A stretch of DNA of 64,000 bases from Argopecten irradians (Eukaryota > Mollusca > Bivalvia > Pectinida > Pectinidae), in NCBI RefSeq assembly GCF_041381155.1, contig NC_091136.1, forward strand, positions 49,218,284-49,282,283, written 5' to 3'. Position 1 is the first letter of the stretch. Each line of letters begins with the position of its first letter. Made by a program: the position numbers and the translations under genes. Positions 1-13,596 of the stretch are shown one piece after another. The notes beneath the pieces were generated by a model. The model saw only the letters and a program-made list of their open reading frames with translations. It did not search any database and was not told the DNA's origin.

Positions 1-28
1 GAACCCCTGGAGTATCGAGGATGAGTAA
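1..28 (-). repeat. End of a dispersed inverted-repeat element cut by the window edge
   Basis: Read on the minus strand, the first bases match both ends of the inverted-repeat element at 17036-18260 (core CTCCAGGGGTT). Only the terminus is inside the window. Confidence 0.45.
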
Positions 29-369
29 CTACATGTAGTTATAGCTTAAATTTTATGTTGTCAACTTTGAAATTTTTATGTTTGCAATCGGTTTCTCTCC
101 AGATTTTTTTTTACAAATGTAAAAACACAAAGAGTATATAGTAAAAACATCACTTGCGTACAGTTTTATGACCACTGACTGAACATGTATATCCGTAAAA
201 CACCTTACCGTCATGATATGATCACCTGGTTCTAATTTTATGTTAACCCGGAAGTTTACATTAACACATGGAACAGGTGCTCGCAGACAAAATGTAGACA
301 GGTAAAAGTGGGAAAATAAGGGCGGGTATTGAAAATATTGTACCTGTATGCCTGTGACAATTGTCAGCT

Positions 370-3300
370 ATGAATATGAGACTCAACACGAAACGCATTG
401 CATGTTTAGTATGCATATGCTTTCTCGCGGTCACGATTTTGTTGATGTATAACTGGAAGCCTAGTCGTCATAAAAGTCCATTCGAAATCGACATCTATGA
501 CGATGGTGACTACGATGAAGAAGCAAAAGATGCGATAATGCGTCAACATTTGATAGACTATCCCCTGTTCAACGTCAAAGTGCAGGTAATGTATTGTGTA
601 TCAAGCGCCAAATGTTTTATTTTGTCGATTAAAAAGTATTTAATATAAATAAACTGTATATTACTATATTAAGTAGATATATTTATATGTCTAGGCGTAT
701 ATGGTCATTGTACAAGATACTAAGTTGCAATTGTACAATACAACTTTCAGCGTATATACAGTGTATATAATAATGTTTATATAGAACTTATTATCTTATA
801 TATATATAAAAGTTACATAGATGTATACATATGATGTATATAGGTTCTTGTAATATTTTGTGTATGTACGACTGTAGCAAACTTGTACATGTATCTTGTA
901 CATATAAATGATATCAAATACTCACTGCACCTTACAATGTAGTACAAAATTTGGAAATACACCTACATGTTCATATACATGTATATACAATGTATATGTT
1001 CATGTATGAGTAAGCTTTCAATATTTTATCAGTTTGTAATGTGTGAAAATAAGCTCTTTCAAACGGTCACCAATCTTAAGTGAACTTTTATATATGATAT
1101 ATCCACCATTAAATCATTATTATTCATATCCTAGACTGATTAATTATAATGCTCAATGTATGGATCCCCCAAATTATCTTCTCACCAATAATTTTACTGT
1201 ATATAATAATGATTATTAAATTTTAATTTATAAAATGTTATATTCTATAATCAAAGAACAATGCAATATATAACGAAAGCCAGCAATTTCATATAAATAT
1301 ATTATATTTATTAATGTTTCATAAATAATACAATATACACTGTCATGGTGATTATGTTATTAATGCTAGCTAGTACATATATAGCACTAGTATAAATACA
1401 TTAGTAATACATTACACAATCGATCACATAAATAATTAAAACAAATCTTTTTATTTTCACATTAAATTTCATGATGTTTACACGTAGAAAAAAAATAAGA
1501 AAGAAAACCATCAAATAGTAACATCAGGAGCAGTTAACATATATTTGGCTTTCAAAAACATGCCTAAATTATAATACACATACATTCACCTCTAAAAATG
1601 TGGAAACGACCAAACGCTCATAAAAAATATTTTTTGACTTATTATTTGCATTCTGAACTGTTAAGGTAACATTATTGATTTATCAGCAACAGGTAAGCTA
1701 AAATAGATAAATGAACATGTCCTAAATCTCATTCAACTTATTATAGGCACCACAGTTTTACTCGGATACATACATGTAGAGCCTCGCATGTATATGCATA
1801 CATTCAAAATTATATTTCACACAAATAAATAAAGTCTTAATAAATATGTTTTACATTACACATTTGTTTTACACAGGGATATATACTAGGACACACAGGG
1901 ATATGTGAAGTCATGCACAGTTTTGTTTTACACTTAATACACATATAATTTAATCCAATCCAATTTTTACTAGGCCTACTTATGTATATAACAGCAGTAA
2001 GTTATGTTTTGTTTCACACATACATAGATGTAAATCACATGTATTTGAGTCCAATGATGCAGTCAGTTCAAGTTTTATTTTACACATAATTTACATATAT
2101 TTGAATCCAATCAAATCTGCATTGCAGTAAACACATATATAAATAAGAAGTTCAACATCCAAACAACGTTGTGTCTTATAGACCAATTTGAGTCCTAATG
2201 ATTGACTTTCCCCTACACCTGTGGACATATCCAAACAACATTTTGTCTTATAGACAGATTTAAGTCCTAATGATTTACTTTCCTCCTACACCTGTGGACA
2301 TATCCAAACAACATTTTGTCGTACAGACAGATTTAAGTCCTAATGATTGACTTTCCTCCTACACCTGTGGACATATCCAAACAACATTTTGTCGTACAGA
2401 CAGATTTAAGTCCTAATGATTTACTTTCCTCCTACACCTGTGGACATATCCAACACCTGTGGACATATCCAAACAACGTTGTGTCTTATAGACAGATTTA
2501 AGTCCTAATGATTGACTTTCCTCCTACACCTGTGGACAATCCTGACTAGAGAGACTGGGTTTGGTAGTCTGTGTGTGTCGGTCACCTTCAGCTTCCTAAG
2601 TACCCCCTTCACTATAGCTGAGGCAGACAGGTGTGTCTCTGACAGTGCTCGACGTTTTACCTGGAAAAAATAGAATGGTGTAAGAGCTTCACATACAAAA
2701 TTAAATCATTATGTAATTATACATCTAGATTTGTATATACCGGTAACAATATCAGAGAGAAATGTATTATGAAGCTCTTCTATTGTTGCTGTTGAGTAAG
2801 TATTATATTTGTAGGGCAAGAAGTAAAATTTAGGTACAATGTATTACAATGTATCTTAAAAAGTACTATATACAAAGTTTTATAACATAGTTATAATGAA
2901 TGTCTTAGGACCAAAAAATTTACCTTGTTATAAGCATAGTTCTTACACACATATTAAAAGAAACCTTGACATGAATGAATATGTCTACATTAAAGTCATG
3001 AATTTGTTGTAAGTAAGTTTTCTATAAACATTTCCCACTAGACCTATATGTGCATAATAATATGTCTTGGTATGTTTTTAACAATACAGTATACATACCA
3101 TGCTGATTATGTTGAGTTTCTTGGCGAGGAAACGGTTGGGAGGGTGGATGTGAACTGCAATTCCCCTGGTGAAGCTTTCGCCTCTCTGTGTAACTGAAGC
3201 TGAACAATACACAGATTTGTTGCGGACACTGCATCCCCATGTTGTAGTTCCAGATGAAGATTTCTAAATAAAAAAAAGAACAGTTAATTTGTATCAACTA

Positions 3301-6300
3301 ATTTTAATGAAATAATTTCATTTATTCTCTGTTGCCAAGCAATTCTTACATTATAAATACATACATATGAAACTAAAAAGTACATTTGAACTTAATGCTT
3401 TGATAGAACCGAAGAAAACCACTGCATAACTTTATATATTGCAATCACAATTAGCAATGAATCAATACCATTTCGGTTTGTGTTTTGGTCATTTGACTAT
3501 GCACAATTACATCTTTTGTGACCTTGACCTGACCTAATTAACCTGATCACTGACCTGTAATGTGTAGGAATATCCTTCACTTGATATCAGTACCCTGTGT
3601 CGTTTGCTGTTCTCTATGATATCGTAAAGGATCCCATCCTCCTCCTCAGTTTCATCTGAACACATGTCTGTCCTCATATTGGAAGTCCTATTTACAATAA
3701 AACAATTCAATGAATGGTCTCATAGCTTAAAAAAGGTTTGTTGGTAAGGAAGTTGTTCTAATATTAAAAATTACATGTAGCTTGGGATAGTAATAAAAAC
3801 GCAAACATTTAAACACTATACGTATGCGTATATCCTTTAGGTTTGTGATGAGGGAAAATTTGAAAAAAATGCAAGAGCTGTGCTATGCCATTGTTTATAA
3901 TATATTGCATTTAATTTAATTGGAGATGTAATTGAAGATTTCTTTCTTTCTTTCTTACTTCACATATGGTATTGATTAATGAATTACACTCCTTACTTTA
4001 TTGATATCAGTTTATAAAAAGCAGCTTTGTAACTATAAAACTGATACCAATGCTGTAAAATACCCACAGAGGCAGAAACTGAAATATATTCTACAGTACA
4101 TACCACGTGTCCTCGTCAGAATCCTCCTCCAGGAAGGCTTTGTCCATCTGTCGCCGAGACTGGTCATCCAATCTGTGGTCATAAAAGCTGCACATTAAAG
4201 TCTTGTAATATGTCATGCTGATTACATTCTGATAAACAATTCAAAGTTTGAAATGGATAATTTCACAGCCAAAAGAATTATGGAAGTATGGTGTTATATC
4301 AGAAATTTCATTTAGATCTGTTGCCGCTAAAATTAGAACGATGCGACTTATTTGATAGTGGCCTGATTTATCATTATATGCTTTCATCCACGTTCATTTG
4401 AATAGAATTGGAAAATTTACTCAGTACTTTCAGTACTTTGACCTGATATTGCTTATTTTTAAGTACTTGAAGTGAAGTTATCTATGTCCTTCATGTATAT
4501 TCATTACTTTAAAAAATTTCTTTGTATATCCTTAAACATTTGCTAAAACTAGACACCTATTTAGTTAGCACTTTCAGAATGCTACCACAACATCCATGTC
4601 CTACTATAATTTGTGACTATCTTAACTTATTATTCTTATCGTCAGACTTATTTCAGAATCTTTACTCTCATTATAATTGACTTACATGTTGTGGTGTTCA
4701 GTAGTGTCCTTCCATGGAAAGCGGCTTACCAGTTTTAGGAAATCAAATGGTCTGATAATTGGGACTGTCTTGGGGTTGGTCTCATCTGCCTCGTCACACT
4801 GAAATTTGTCAAATCAATTTTTACATATATACACACAAATAGTGAATAGTGAATTCAAAGTGGAAGATAGTTCATCACAAATTTCTTTATATTAATGTGA
4901 GATATTTAAGAGCAATATTACAACATCTTCTCATTTTCCTTAATTCATATATTCCAATGAAAAACCATACATAGTGTACAATCGCAAAATTTATTTTATT
5001 GTAATTACTGCATTATCTTAACAATTTGTTTGAGAAATGATATGCTACAGTCACATGTTCTGTCTTCTAACTAGAAAATCTACTATTGCGTAATGTTTGG
5101 TGCACATGCTTGCTTATAGTTTATATGTCACCTTCCAGAACTTTATGTCATAGCGGCACATACTTCCAGCGGTGAGTCTATTATACCCTTACATAACAAG
5201 TTTATCAAAGTGACTCAAAATTGCATGTTGAAAAGTTATTGAAACTGAAGTTTATGCTCATTGAATACGTTGTAAAACTTTACCTCATCTGAACTTGAGC
5301 TGGAGTCCATCATCACTAGTCGCTTATCCACAGATGCAGCAGACACGAAAGTCGGTGTAACTGGGCTCACAGAAACTGTTGGGGTGACTGGCCACAGACT
5401 CACTGTCGATAATACACATACTGGGCTCACTATTGATAAAACTGGGCTCATTGTCGATGATGACGGGCTCACTGGCGATGATGCTGAGCTCACTGGTGAT
5501 GATGCTGGACTCACAAGCGATGATGCTGAGCTCACTGGTGATGATACTAGGCTCACTGGCGATGATGCTGGGCTCACTGGTGATGATGCTGAGCTCACTG
5601 GCAATGATGCTGGGCTTAGTGGTTTCTCCTTCCATGCAGGCCTGACTGCAGAGCTTTCTGTCAACCTGGGTGATCTCTGTGAAGATGTGGTGCCCGACGT
5701 TCCAGGGCACGGACAATGACTGCAGTACCATGTCTGTAAACCACACGGGTCTCCTCTCATAGTAGCTCTGTAGACTGTCTGGGAAATACCTGAATGGAAA
5801 GGTTTCTCATCGGAAAAATGTCAAAACAAAATACATGCTAAAACATGCTATACCCATAATCCAAAGGGAAAGACATGTGCAGGTTTATGTACAAGACTGA
5901 CATTTCAGATGCGTTGAAGCTTTTACATGTACCATACAACCATTCGACAAATCACAACTGACATGGATTTCTACCTTGAGGATGTACACCTTTGATAAGT
6001 CAAAATTATTCCATCTTAAACTTTTTTTCTTGTATAGAACTTTAGAAATTAGAGTTCAGAGCATAGAAGAAAATGGAAGAAAAATCATATGTCCATGTGC
6101 TCGCTTTTGAGCTACCGTAAAAACTTGTGTAATTTGTGCACTTTTTCTGTTTTTGTTTTAAGTTAGGGTGTGCGCAAATTATATTGATAGAGGAGATTTA
6201 AAAATTTCACGTATTCAATGCTACTCAAAGACAACAATATTTGACATAATTTTCCCAACGCGTTGTATGATAAGTATGGATATTTACAGAAATGGTTGTA

Positions 6301-9300
6301 CATGTACAATGGTTTTCTATAATGATATAGCAATTATGTTTATTAAGACTCTAATTTTTTCTTAGAATAGCAATTATTGCTATACCTCTACCCCTTCAGA
6401 TGCTCTACCGATGACAAACAGTATTTTTTATTTTTTTCTCTATCAAAAACAGGAGCAGACAAATTATTACTTTTCTCCAATTATATAAAAGTTACTTACT
6501 TTACAACATTACAACTATTGAAAGGTTTGAGATTCTAATTTTACTTCAAGATAAAGATATTGAAGGCTAGAACTGTCGCCAGAGTGGACGACTTATTAAT
6601 AGAAACAGATCCATTGATAAGGGACATTGCAGAACCCTATATAGTTTAACTTCTCTATATGCCAGGGTTCTGTATATCAAATTTTATCAAAATCTTTTGA
6701 GTTGTTTTTTATACAGGGATTTCAAGGAATGACCCATTTGGCACATTTTGAAAATGTGTTTTTCTTAGCTTTGTGTAGATCAAAATTTTCACCATTTTTT
6801 ACTTACTTGTTTATACTTAAATCATCAGTGCACCATCATTTTTAGCTGTAAATTTTACTAAGCTTATTTTAATTGAATTATATACTAATGTGGAAAATAA
6901 TACACTTGAGCACATTTATTTTCACTCTTATCCTTGGGGGAAGGGGAACAGAACTTGGCTCCGACACCCCCCCCCCCCCCCCAAGCCCCCCCCAAGCTTA
7001 ATGAAACTTTGTATGTAGACTAACATCAAACGAGTTCAAAAATCACTTGATTCGACTCTTAATTAACTCAATTACAGAGTTATAAGCCTTTGCGATAATA
7101 ATTATTGAACCTTGTGAACACGATACTGTGAGTTAATATGCACCAATCTTAAGTATATCTTTGTATGTAGACCTATCAGATATATGTTCCTATTTTGTGA
7201 ACAAAAGACATCGGTTGGCTAGTTAATGACATAACTAATATTTATCAAATATGAGGTGACCATTTATTCTGAGAACAAAAAATGCCTACAGAAAGAATTA
7301 ATAGCCTAGCTAATGACTTAATTAATGAAAAACATATATGTTAATAAAACTTTTAAAGGCTCACTACCTCTCCAAATAAAAAGTAAAAAGTTTCTGAGAG
7401 GCAATTAACATGAGAATTTATATTGATGGCCTATGATTGGGTTGAAACTCCAAACAAATGCAAGATTTTCTGAGTAATCTATGTTACCAATAAAGATTCA
7501 TTTCGCTGTTTTGTCGTCTGGTGCAGTTATAATCAACAAATGCAGTAATTAGGGCGATTAATTAATTACGGGAAAAATAAGATGACCCACTTATGAAAAT
7601 CAACATTTAGTTTACAATGTATTTTAATTCAATTGTTCAGAATATGATGAAATTGTAGCATTTATAATATAAGCAGATAATATTAGCGACCCTGCAAAAT
7701 TATCAGTATTGTTTTACACTAATTTTGTTTAAAGAAATAAAATCTGTTTCAGAAAAGTATTTTAAGTATATATATTTCAATATCTTAATATTTAATAGTC
7801 AATATTTTAAGTTTGTGTTGCCACAGCTCACTACATGTACCTTTTGGTCTGAGATATGTTTAGTGCAAGGCATCAGTTTTACACAGATTTTTTTGATTGA
7901 TAATATATCAATTTAGGACCACTCCAAATATTCTCGACAAGATTTGATGTGTGTTAATGGAAAGCAAGCACTGTATGTACATTTTCTTAACATCTTCATG
8001 TCAATAACTAAGAGGCTTAGAAACCTGATATTGGGTATATAGCAAGCTTGGATGAAGGATTATCAACTTTGTTCTATGTAATGATGCAGATTGACCTTTA
8101 CCTTCATTCAAGGTCACAATAAATATAAGCTAATTAAAACACTTTAAAACTTCTCTAGAGACCTGATTGTGGATATAATTAAGACATATTCCAGGATAAA
8201 TGGTTACCAGGTTTGTTCAAATGAATGTCCTTGGCCTTCATTCATTTCAAAATATTTTTTTGTGTTATACACAATGGGATTGGGTAACTGGCAGTGCCTA
8301 TATCAACCCTTTCTCATTCAAGGTCTCAAGGTTCAAATTAGCTAAAATATTTAATAGTTTCTTGTCGATAATTGAAAGGCCGAATGATGGGCATGTGAAA
8401 TGTTGGGATAAATGGCTACTACGTTTGTTGAAATGAATTACCTACACCTTCATTCCAGTTCACAAGGGTCAAATAAGATAAGATATTTAAAGAGGCCTTA
8501 ATAGACCATACATAAAAAATGTATTTTAGGCATGCAACATAAAGGGAATAATTAAGAACTAGCAAGTGAATTATCTTGACCTATGTTCAAGGTCAGATTG
8601 GTGAAATATGTGTATACATTTATAAATCAGAAACTAACTTCTAAATATTAGTAAATTACATATATGTAATGACAAAGTATCTCCAGGTTATAGGTACTTT
8701 CATCAAAATGTAACTTTAGAAATGATGAGTAGACAGCAACCTTCATATAATAATATGGTATTGAACAATATACATGTAACAGATACTGTATCATGCATAT
8801 TAAGTAATTTAATTGAATTGATTAAAATACATTTATTTTAATCTCTTGGTTTTTGAAAAAGCTACAATGAGCAACTTTTCATGAGTAAATGAAATATCAA
8901 AATTAATGTATTGTGTTTTTATCTATCATATGACTTTATTTGAAAAAAAATGAATAAAACAGCAATTTACACATATTTAAATCAATATTTGTCAGAATAA
9001 GATCAAACAGAATTGTAATTATGTCTTGAAAAGAGTTGATAATCAATGTTCTTATTTGGTAGGTAATATTGAAATAGACTATAACTATACAAAGTTGTGT
9101 GTTTCTGATATTTGAAAAAAATATTTGATGATCGGAAGCTTGCATTCTTGTGCATTTTATTAATTTGTTTGATATGAATAAGAAGAAATACATTTGAACA
9201 CTGTAAAGTAAGCTCAATTAAATACAAAGTAAATTTGCATTGGCCTACCTGTTTTACATAATCGGTGCTGCCATTGGTCACAGCCATCACACTGTAGGGC

Positions 9301-12300
9301 CTGCTGTCTGGTGGTCACAGGGCGTTCACACTCAATACACAGGGAGGTATCCATATAACAGAATGTAGCACAAGAGTCAATATAACTTGCAGAAGTTTAA
9401 CACATGTAAAAAATCACAATAAAGTCAAAATGATGTTGACAGCTAGAGTGTTTTATACAAGTGTGATGTATATCTAATTTACTATTTCTTAAGTTACCAG
9501 TAAAATTTTCCATATTGAAGTCTGATTGGTTGAAAATCAGCACTCATTATTTGAGGAGCTCCAATTAAACAACAAAGGCCTCAGAACAACACCTTGTAGA
9601 GGAGGGGGCTTGGGGTGTGTGGGGTATGTACACCTGTACAAACATGATAGTGTACACTGTACAGTGGATACCTGTAATTAGCGTCGATACAATGTAGTAT
9701 CTAATTACAGCCCTTAACCTTACAAAAACATCATTTGTTTCTGTGATTCAATATATGTATGGCTTTTTTTTGTGCAAAGAAAAAAAGAAACTTTTGTATC
9801 AAAAGAGTTTTGTAATTCCATTGCATCAAAGCAATTGATGGACTAACTTCCAAGTTATGTTTGCAATATAAGACCCTTAATTTACAAATATACATATCTA
9901 GAACAATCAAGGTTTAATTCTACACCCAAAATTAGTAATATCTTATATTGGAATTTGGTAAAGAATTTGAATTAAATGTACAATAAATTTTAAGCCACAT
10001 TAAAGTTAGAAATCTAAAAAACAATGAAACATAAGGAAATCTAAACTTTCTGCACACAGAATTGATTTTATTTTCAAATAAATATTACATAGTATACTAT
10101 ATATGTCATAAAATAGAATGTACATCTTTTACGGGACTTAAAAAGTTAAGATGGTTTTTTGTGTGTGCTATCATTTCTTATTTTCTCATTTCAGAAAGAT
10201 GTTATGCGTCCCCCGACCATAGTACCACAGATACTGGTGAGGAAGATAGACCCCATTCTCATCACGTCATCCATGTCTGATGGTGAGGTCGAAAATAACT
10301 TTTTCAGGTGAGCTGATGTTAAGGTGAACCATTCCTGGATCATTTAACATTTGAATAAAGCAAGAATTAAGGCCATGTATATATATATACATATTAATAT
10401 TATTTTCTTGAAATCAGATAAAGCCATGCTTGGTAACCTAACACTAAGCATCCGATTTAACCACTTTAAAAAAATTAAAGATATGCTGGTACATGTAATG
10501 TATAATTCTTTTTGGATGAACATGTAAATCTGATAAAAAAATCTTACTTTCTGTATTTTAGATAAATCTAAACCTTAATTTGATACTATTAACAGATAAA
10601 TTTAGAAATTTACTGTAGATAAGTTTATAATATACTTATAGAATTTTTTTTATCTAAATCTTAAGTTAATTGTACATAATTTGACAATAATATTATAATG
10701 TATACCATAGTACCGGATTCAGGAAAGGATCAATATAGGCATTGCCTGTTATCCAATCCTTTTGTTGATCAATAAAATATTTTGAATGGAATTGAATTTT
10801 AGATAAAACTATCAACATTTTGTAGCAATAACACTGTAAGCTTTAATTAGACAAGGTAGTTGAATGTTTCAATTAATCATATTATTCTACAAAATCTTGT
10901 TACAGGTACATTGAGACGAAGGATGTGATCTGTAAAAATGACAAGCGTCTAGGATTCCAGCACGATGGCGGGTACAATGTGTGCTTCGCTCCACCCTTTG
11001 GTCTCAAGAAGCCGTGTATAGTGTATTCATTTGGGTAAATACTCAGTTAAGTGAGCATATATGAATGGGAAAGGGCTATGTATTTTGATAAGTTGTCTAT
11101 AATTTGTAACATTGAAACTGCTGAATCGTTTAAAAGCTTGTATGGCTATACATGTAGCTGATGACTAACTCGCAAAGCAGTTAGGGTGATGTCTTGCTTA
11201 TATTAAATATTGACACATGCAAATGTACCGATACTGTAACTGAGAGGTGCATTGGCTTAAAGGTACATGCCAGTAAGAAATGTGTAGTATGTTGCATACA
11301 TGTATATACAGAAATGACGATTAAATGAAGAGTACTGGGGACATGTAAATGTTTGCACCAAAGACACATAAAGAAGTAATATACATGTATACTTTTTCTC
11401 TTCTCTAGAATTTATGATGACTGGAATTTTGATGATGCTGTGTCTAAAATCTACAAATGCAATGTTTTTTCATTTGATCCATCGTAAGTATGAATGCCAA
11501 CACTTGAGATATTTTCTCCTCTACAATGCAGTCTGAAGAATGACCATCAATTAAAAAAAAGAAAAATCATTCTTATGTTTATAATGTACACTGTTAACTA
11601 TTTTAACCCTCAACAGGATTTTAACCTTATGCAGCAAATATCCATTGTTGTTTAATATATAGCTTCAATGCTGCACTTGATCCCTAAGTACTAAACCATG
11701 ACTGATCTAAAAGATGATATACATATGTAAAAATGCTTCTAACAAAACTTCTATATTTTGTGCTTTACAGAATTGACAAACCTGACCATAACCGGAGTTC
11801 ATTGATCAAGTTCCAGAAGATTGGCATCGGAACTAAAGATGAGGTCAATAAGAAGGGCTGGAGGCTGAAATCCTTGGGATCTATCTTACGTAGCAACAAC
11901 CATGAAAAGGTATCACACAGGTGTAGGAAGTGATGATTATGTATGGGGAGTCTAATATTATAATGTCAGGTTACCTAAGCTTGCTTTATGTCATGAAACT
12001 GTACATGTTTTAAGAGGAAAACCGATTTGGAATACAGTATATTATAAAAAAAAAAAGTAATTCGACATTGATAGCTACGATCTAGTTTTTCTGCCATCTA
12101 TACATTTATACTTTTATTGTTTTACCAGGCGGTCATCGATTACCTGAAGTTTGATATTGAGTTCAGTGAGTGGGCAGTGCTGGTGGCTTTACATGAGGAA
12201 GGTGCTCTTTGGAATGTCAAACAAATCGGCTTCGAGATCCACACACGAGAGTTGTTCCGCCGAAAAGAACATCCAAATCTGAAAACTTCTAAAGAGGATT

Positions 12301-12485
12301 ACATCCGTATGTACAAGATCCTTCGCACTCTGGATAGGATGAACTTTAAACAATTTAATTATAGAATGAATCCATTCGGGATGTTTAAATCCAAGGTCAC
12401 GAACATGTCAAGGTCGTGTTGTTATGATATACATTTTATGAATATGAACTTTGTTAAAAAGAACCATACTCTTGTTGAAAGCTGA
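370..12485 (+). CDS. METTL24-like membrane-anchored methyltransferase, 6 coding exons
   Basis: Coding exons are 370-585, 10195-10307, 10906-11034, 11409-11483, 11771-11909 and 12129-12485. All junctions are GT/AG, phases agree throughout, and the product is 342 aa. The ATG at 370 is the first in frame. Residues 10-27 form one hydrophobic segment after a short basic N-terminus, which fits a signal anchor with a lumenal or secreted domain. The METTL24/Methyltransf_22 pattern is clear: YSFG (150-153), FDPS (175-178), YLKFDIEF (229-236) and GFEIH (258-262). These are the SAM-binding and core motifs of that group. The substrate is unknown and cannot be read from sequence. Intron 1 is 9.6 kb and contains an intact antisense gene. 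A symbol is withheld because molluscs carry many METTL24-like paralogues. Confidence 0.88.
586..2149. other. AT-rich intron sequence, no gene seen
   Basis: This is the start of METTL24-like intron 1. It is rich in TATA and ACATGTA words and runs of A. No exon, RNA gene or clear transposon was recognised. Its right part may hold the 3' UTR of the antisense PHD/FLYWCH gene, but no polyadenylation signal could be assigned with confidence. Confidence 0.5.
2150..2537. repeat. 73-bp tandem repeat at the 3' end of the antisense gene
   Basis: The word CACCTGTGGACA recurs at 73-bp spacing (about 2218, 2291, 2364, 2437, then 2456 and 2529 after a short duplicated piece). Units share a body about a gacagatttaagtcc word. 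The stop codon of the minus-strand gene (2505-2507) lies in the first unit met by that gene, so the last codons are repeat-derived. Confidence 0.85.
2505..9354 (-). CDS. PHD-finger / FLYWCH zinc-finger protein, 7 exons, nested antisense in an intron
   Basis: Exons on the minus strand are 9354-9249, 5789-5284, 4798-4686, 4172-4104, 3687-3555, 3263-3099 and 2660-2505. All are GT/AG and in phase; the product is 415 aa. A PHD finger is spread over exons 1-2, with ligands C6, C9, C22, C25, H30, C33, C58, C61 and W56 before the last pair. Residues ~80-170 are low-complexity Ser/Pro heptads, followed by an acidic DSSSSSDE stretch. A FLYWCH-type finger crosses exons 5-6 (~295-352): W318, C320, C329, H347, H349. 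The last exon resembles the segment that in bivalve FLYWCH/MULE proteins precedes the transposase domain (from memory), but translation stops there. A chromatin- or DNA-binding role is inferred; the function is unknown. A paralogue lies at 47237-50276. Confidence 0.82.
5440..5625. repeat. 21-bp coding minisatellite in the PHD/FLYWCH gene
   Basis: Roughly nine units of 21 bp (plus-strand core CTCACTGGTGATGATGCTG) code for Ser/Pro-rich heptads of SSPVSPA type on the minus strand. The unit is a multiple of three and lacks stops, so several other frames are open too. Those frames are side effects of the repeat. Confidence 0.85.
6112..6192. repeat. Dispersed short repeat, also near 52157
   Basis: The words taccgtaaaaact and gtgcgcaaatta, separated by a variable T-rich middle, recur in the same order at 52157-52225. 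One copy is in intron 1 of the first PHD/FLYWCH gene and the other is upstream of its paralogue. Confidence 0.5.
6394..6507 (-). mobile_element. MITE-like repeat, family 1
   Basis: It carries the family core ctctatcaaaaacaggagca and the flanking word aaaagttacttactttac. Other copies are at 28754-29006, 35127-35200 and 51632-51735. The end that matches the family terminus is diverged here (gatgctctaccgatgac). Confidence 0.6.
6963..6996. repeat. Poly-C tract
   Basis: A run of about 20 C, then a second shorter C run, inside an intron of the minus-strand gene. Confidence 0.9.
6997..9248. other. Intron sequence, no gene seen
   Basis: AT-rich remainder of the intron between exons 1 and 2 of the minus-strand PHD/FLYWCH gene. 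Short open frames are present but lack domains and splice support. Confidence 0.5.
9355..10194. other. Upstream of the nested gene; rest of METTL24-like intron 1
   Basis: This must hold the promoter of the nested minus-strand gene, but no TATA box or initiator could be singled out in such AT-rich sequence. A GT-rich and palindrome-prone patch lies at 9600-9670. Confidence 0.35.
10680..10800 (+). mobile_element. LINE 3' tail remnant in METTL24-like intron 2
   Basis: The segment ending in cctgttatccaatcc, an AATAAA and a TTGAA-type tail closely resembles 31100-31170. That second copy follows LINE coding fragments, so both look like 3' ends of one LINE family. Only the tail is present here. Confidence 0.5.
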
Positions 12486-12546
12486 TAAATGTTATAGTTA
12501 TAGTTTATAGTTTATTGTATAGTTAAGGATGATGTTTTTTAATTGT

Positions 12547-12552
12547 AATAAA
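12547..12552 (+). promoter_or_regulatory. Candidate polyadenylation signal AATAAA
   Basis: An AATAAA stands 62 bases after the stop codon of the METTL24-like gene and is the first good signal there. AT-rich sequence makes chance matches common. Confidence 0.5.
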
Positions 12553-13596
12553 TTAATTTGTTTTAATGTTTCATTCCAAAGGTTATGCAAGCATTGTTAA
12601 ATTTGATTGCTATAATTCTATTTTGTTTGAATTTTGGTTGAAAATTCAAGTTCTGCTAGTGTATTTCGGATCTGGAAACAATTACTGATAGGGTTGTGAG
12701 ATTATTATTTGTGTAACAAATGTATGTTATTGTATAGATTTATCGTAAAAAAACACATACCAATTTTTCATGCACTTTTTTGTATACATAAATGTTTTCC
12801 AATCAATCTACAATTTTACAATTTCAACAAATTTTATTTCATAGAAAAAATATGAAAAGAGATTGAACAACAGGTAAAGCCTATAACACAGTGATTTAAT
12901 ATCATATACATGTAATTTAAGAAATATTCTCTTTTAATATAGATTTATAGTATCTGAAGTATCTGTTTTCCAATCAAGGGCTTTCTGAATTTATATTACA
13001 GCTAGTACCAGATATTTGTTATTTGATTGGATTATGTTACCAATTATATGGCAAATTAACGTTGTGACATGTTCATATATTTATAAACAGAATTTTTCAG
13101 GTGTAATGTTTTGCTTTAGGATATAGATATTATAGCTAAGAGCATTTTAAAGATAATTTAAAACAGATTTGATCTGGTTTGATGGTGAATATGTATCATG
13201 ATAAAATTAAATTAGCACTACATATCAAGCAATAATCAAAAGTACATATCTTAGAATTTTATGATCACTTTTAGACAATGTTTAATAATTATAGTCAAGA
13301 TGATGTGTTTATTTTTTTAACTGACAGTTAATACAAAGGCATTGATAGTTACTTTTTTTCAACAAAGTATTCAAGGCTTTCAAAATCAATGGCAACCATG
13401 TTTCAATTAAGGAAATATTCCTTTGCAAAAGATGTGACAAAAATGTGCATTGGAATTTTACACATTAATGGATCCAAAAGTGCTGGCTTAAATTAAATTG
13501 GTCCTAACATTGGGTCTCCTGTTTCTTTCTAAAGAGGTGTAAAGTTGACAAAAGTTTATTTATGGATTTTCCTTGTATTATTCAATGAAGAATTAG
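12553..13596. other. Intergenic AT-rich stretch, nothing recognised
   Basis: No exon, RNA gene, tandem array or inverted repeat was found in this kilobase downstream of the METTL24-like gene. Confidence 0.5.

Noticed and set aside
5384-5719. Open frames of 70-140 codons on both strands
   Set aside because: They are by-products of a 21-bp repeat (multiple of three, no stops) inside exon 2 of the minus-strand PHD/FLYWCH gene. Only the frame that splices in phase is kept.
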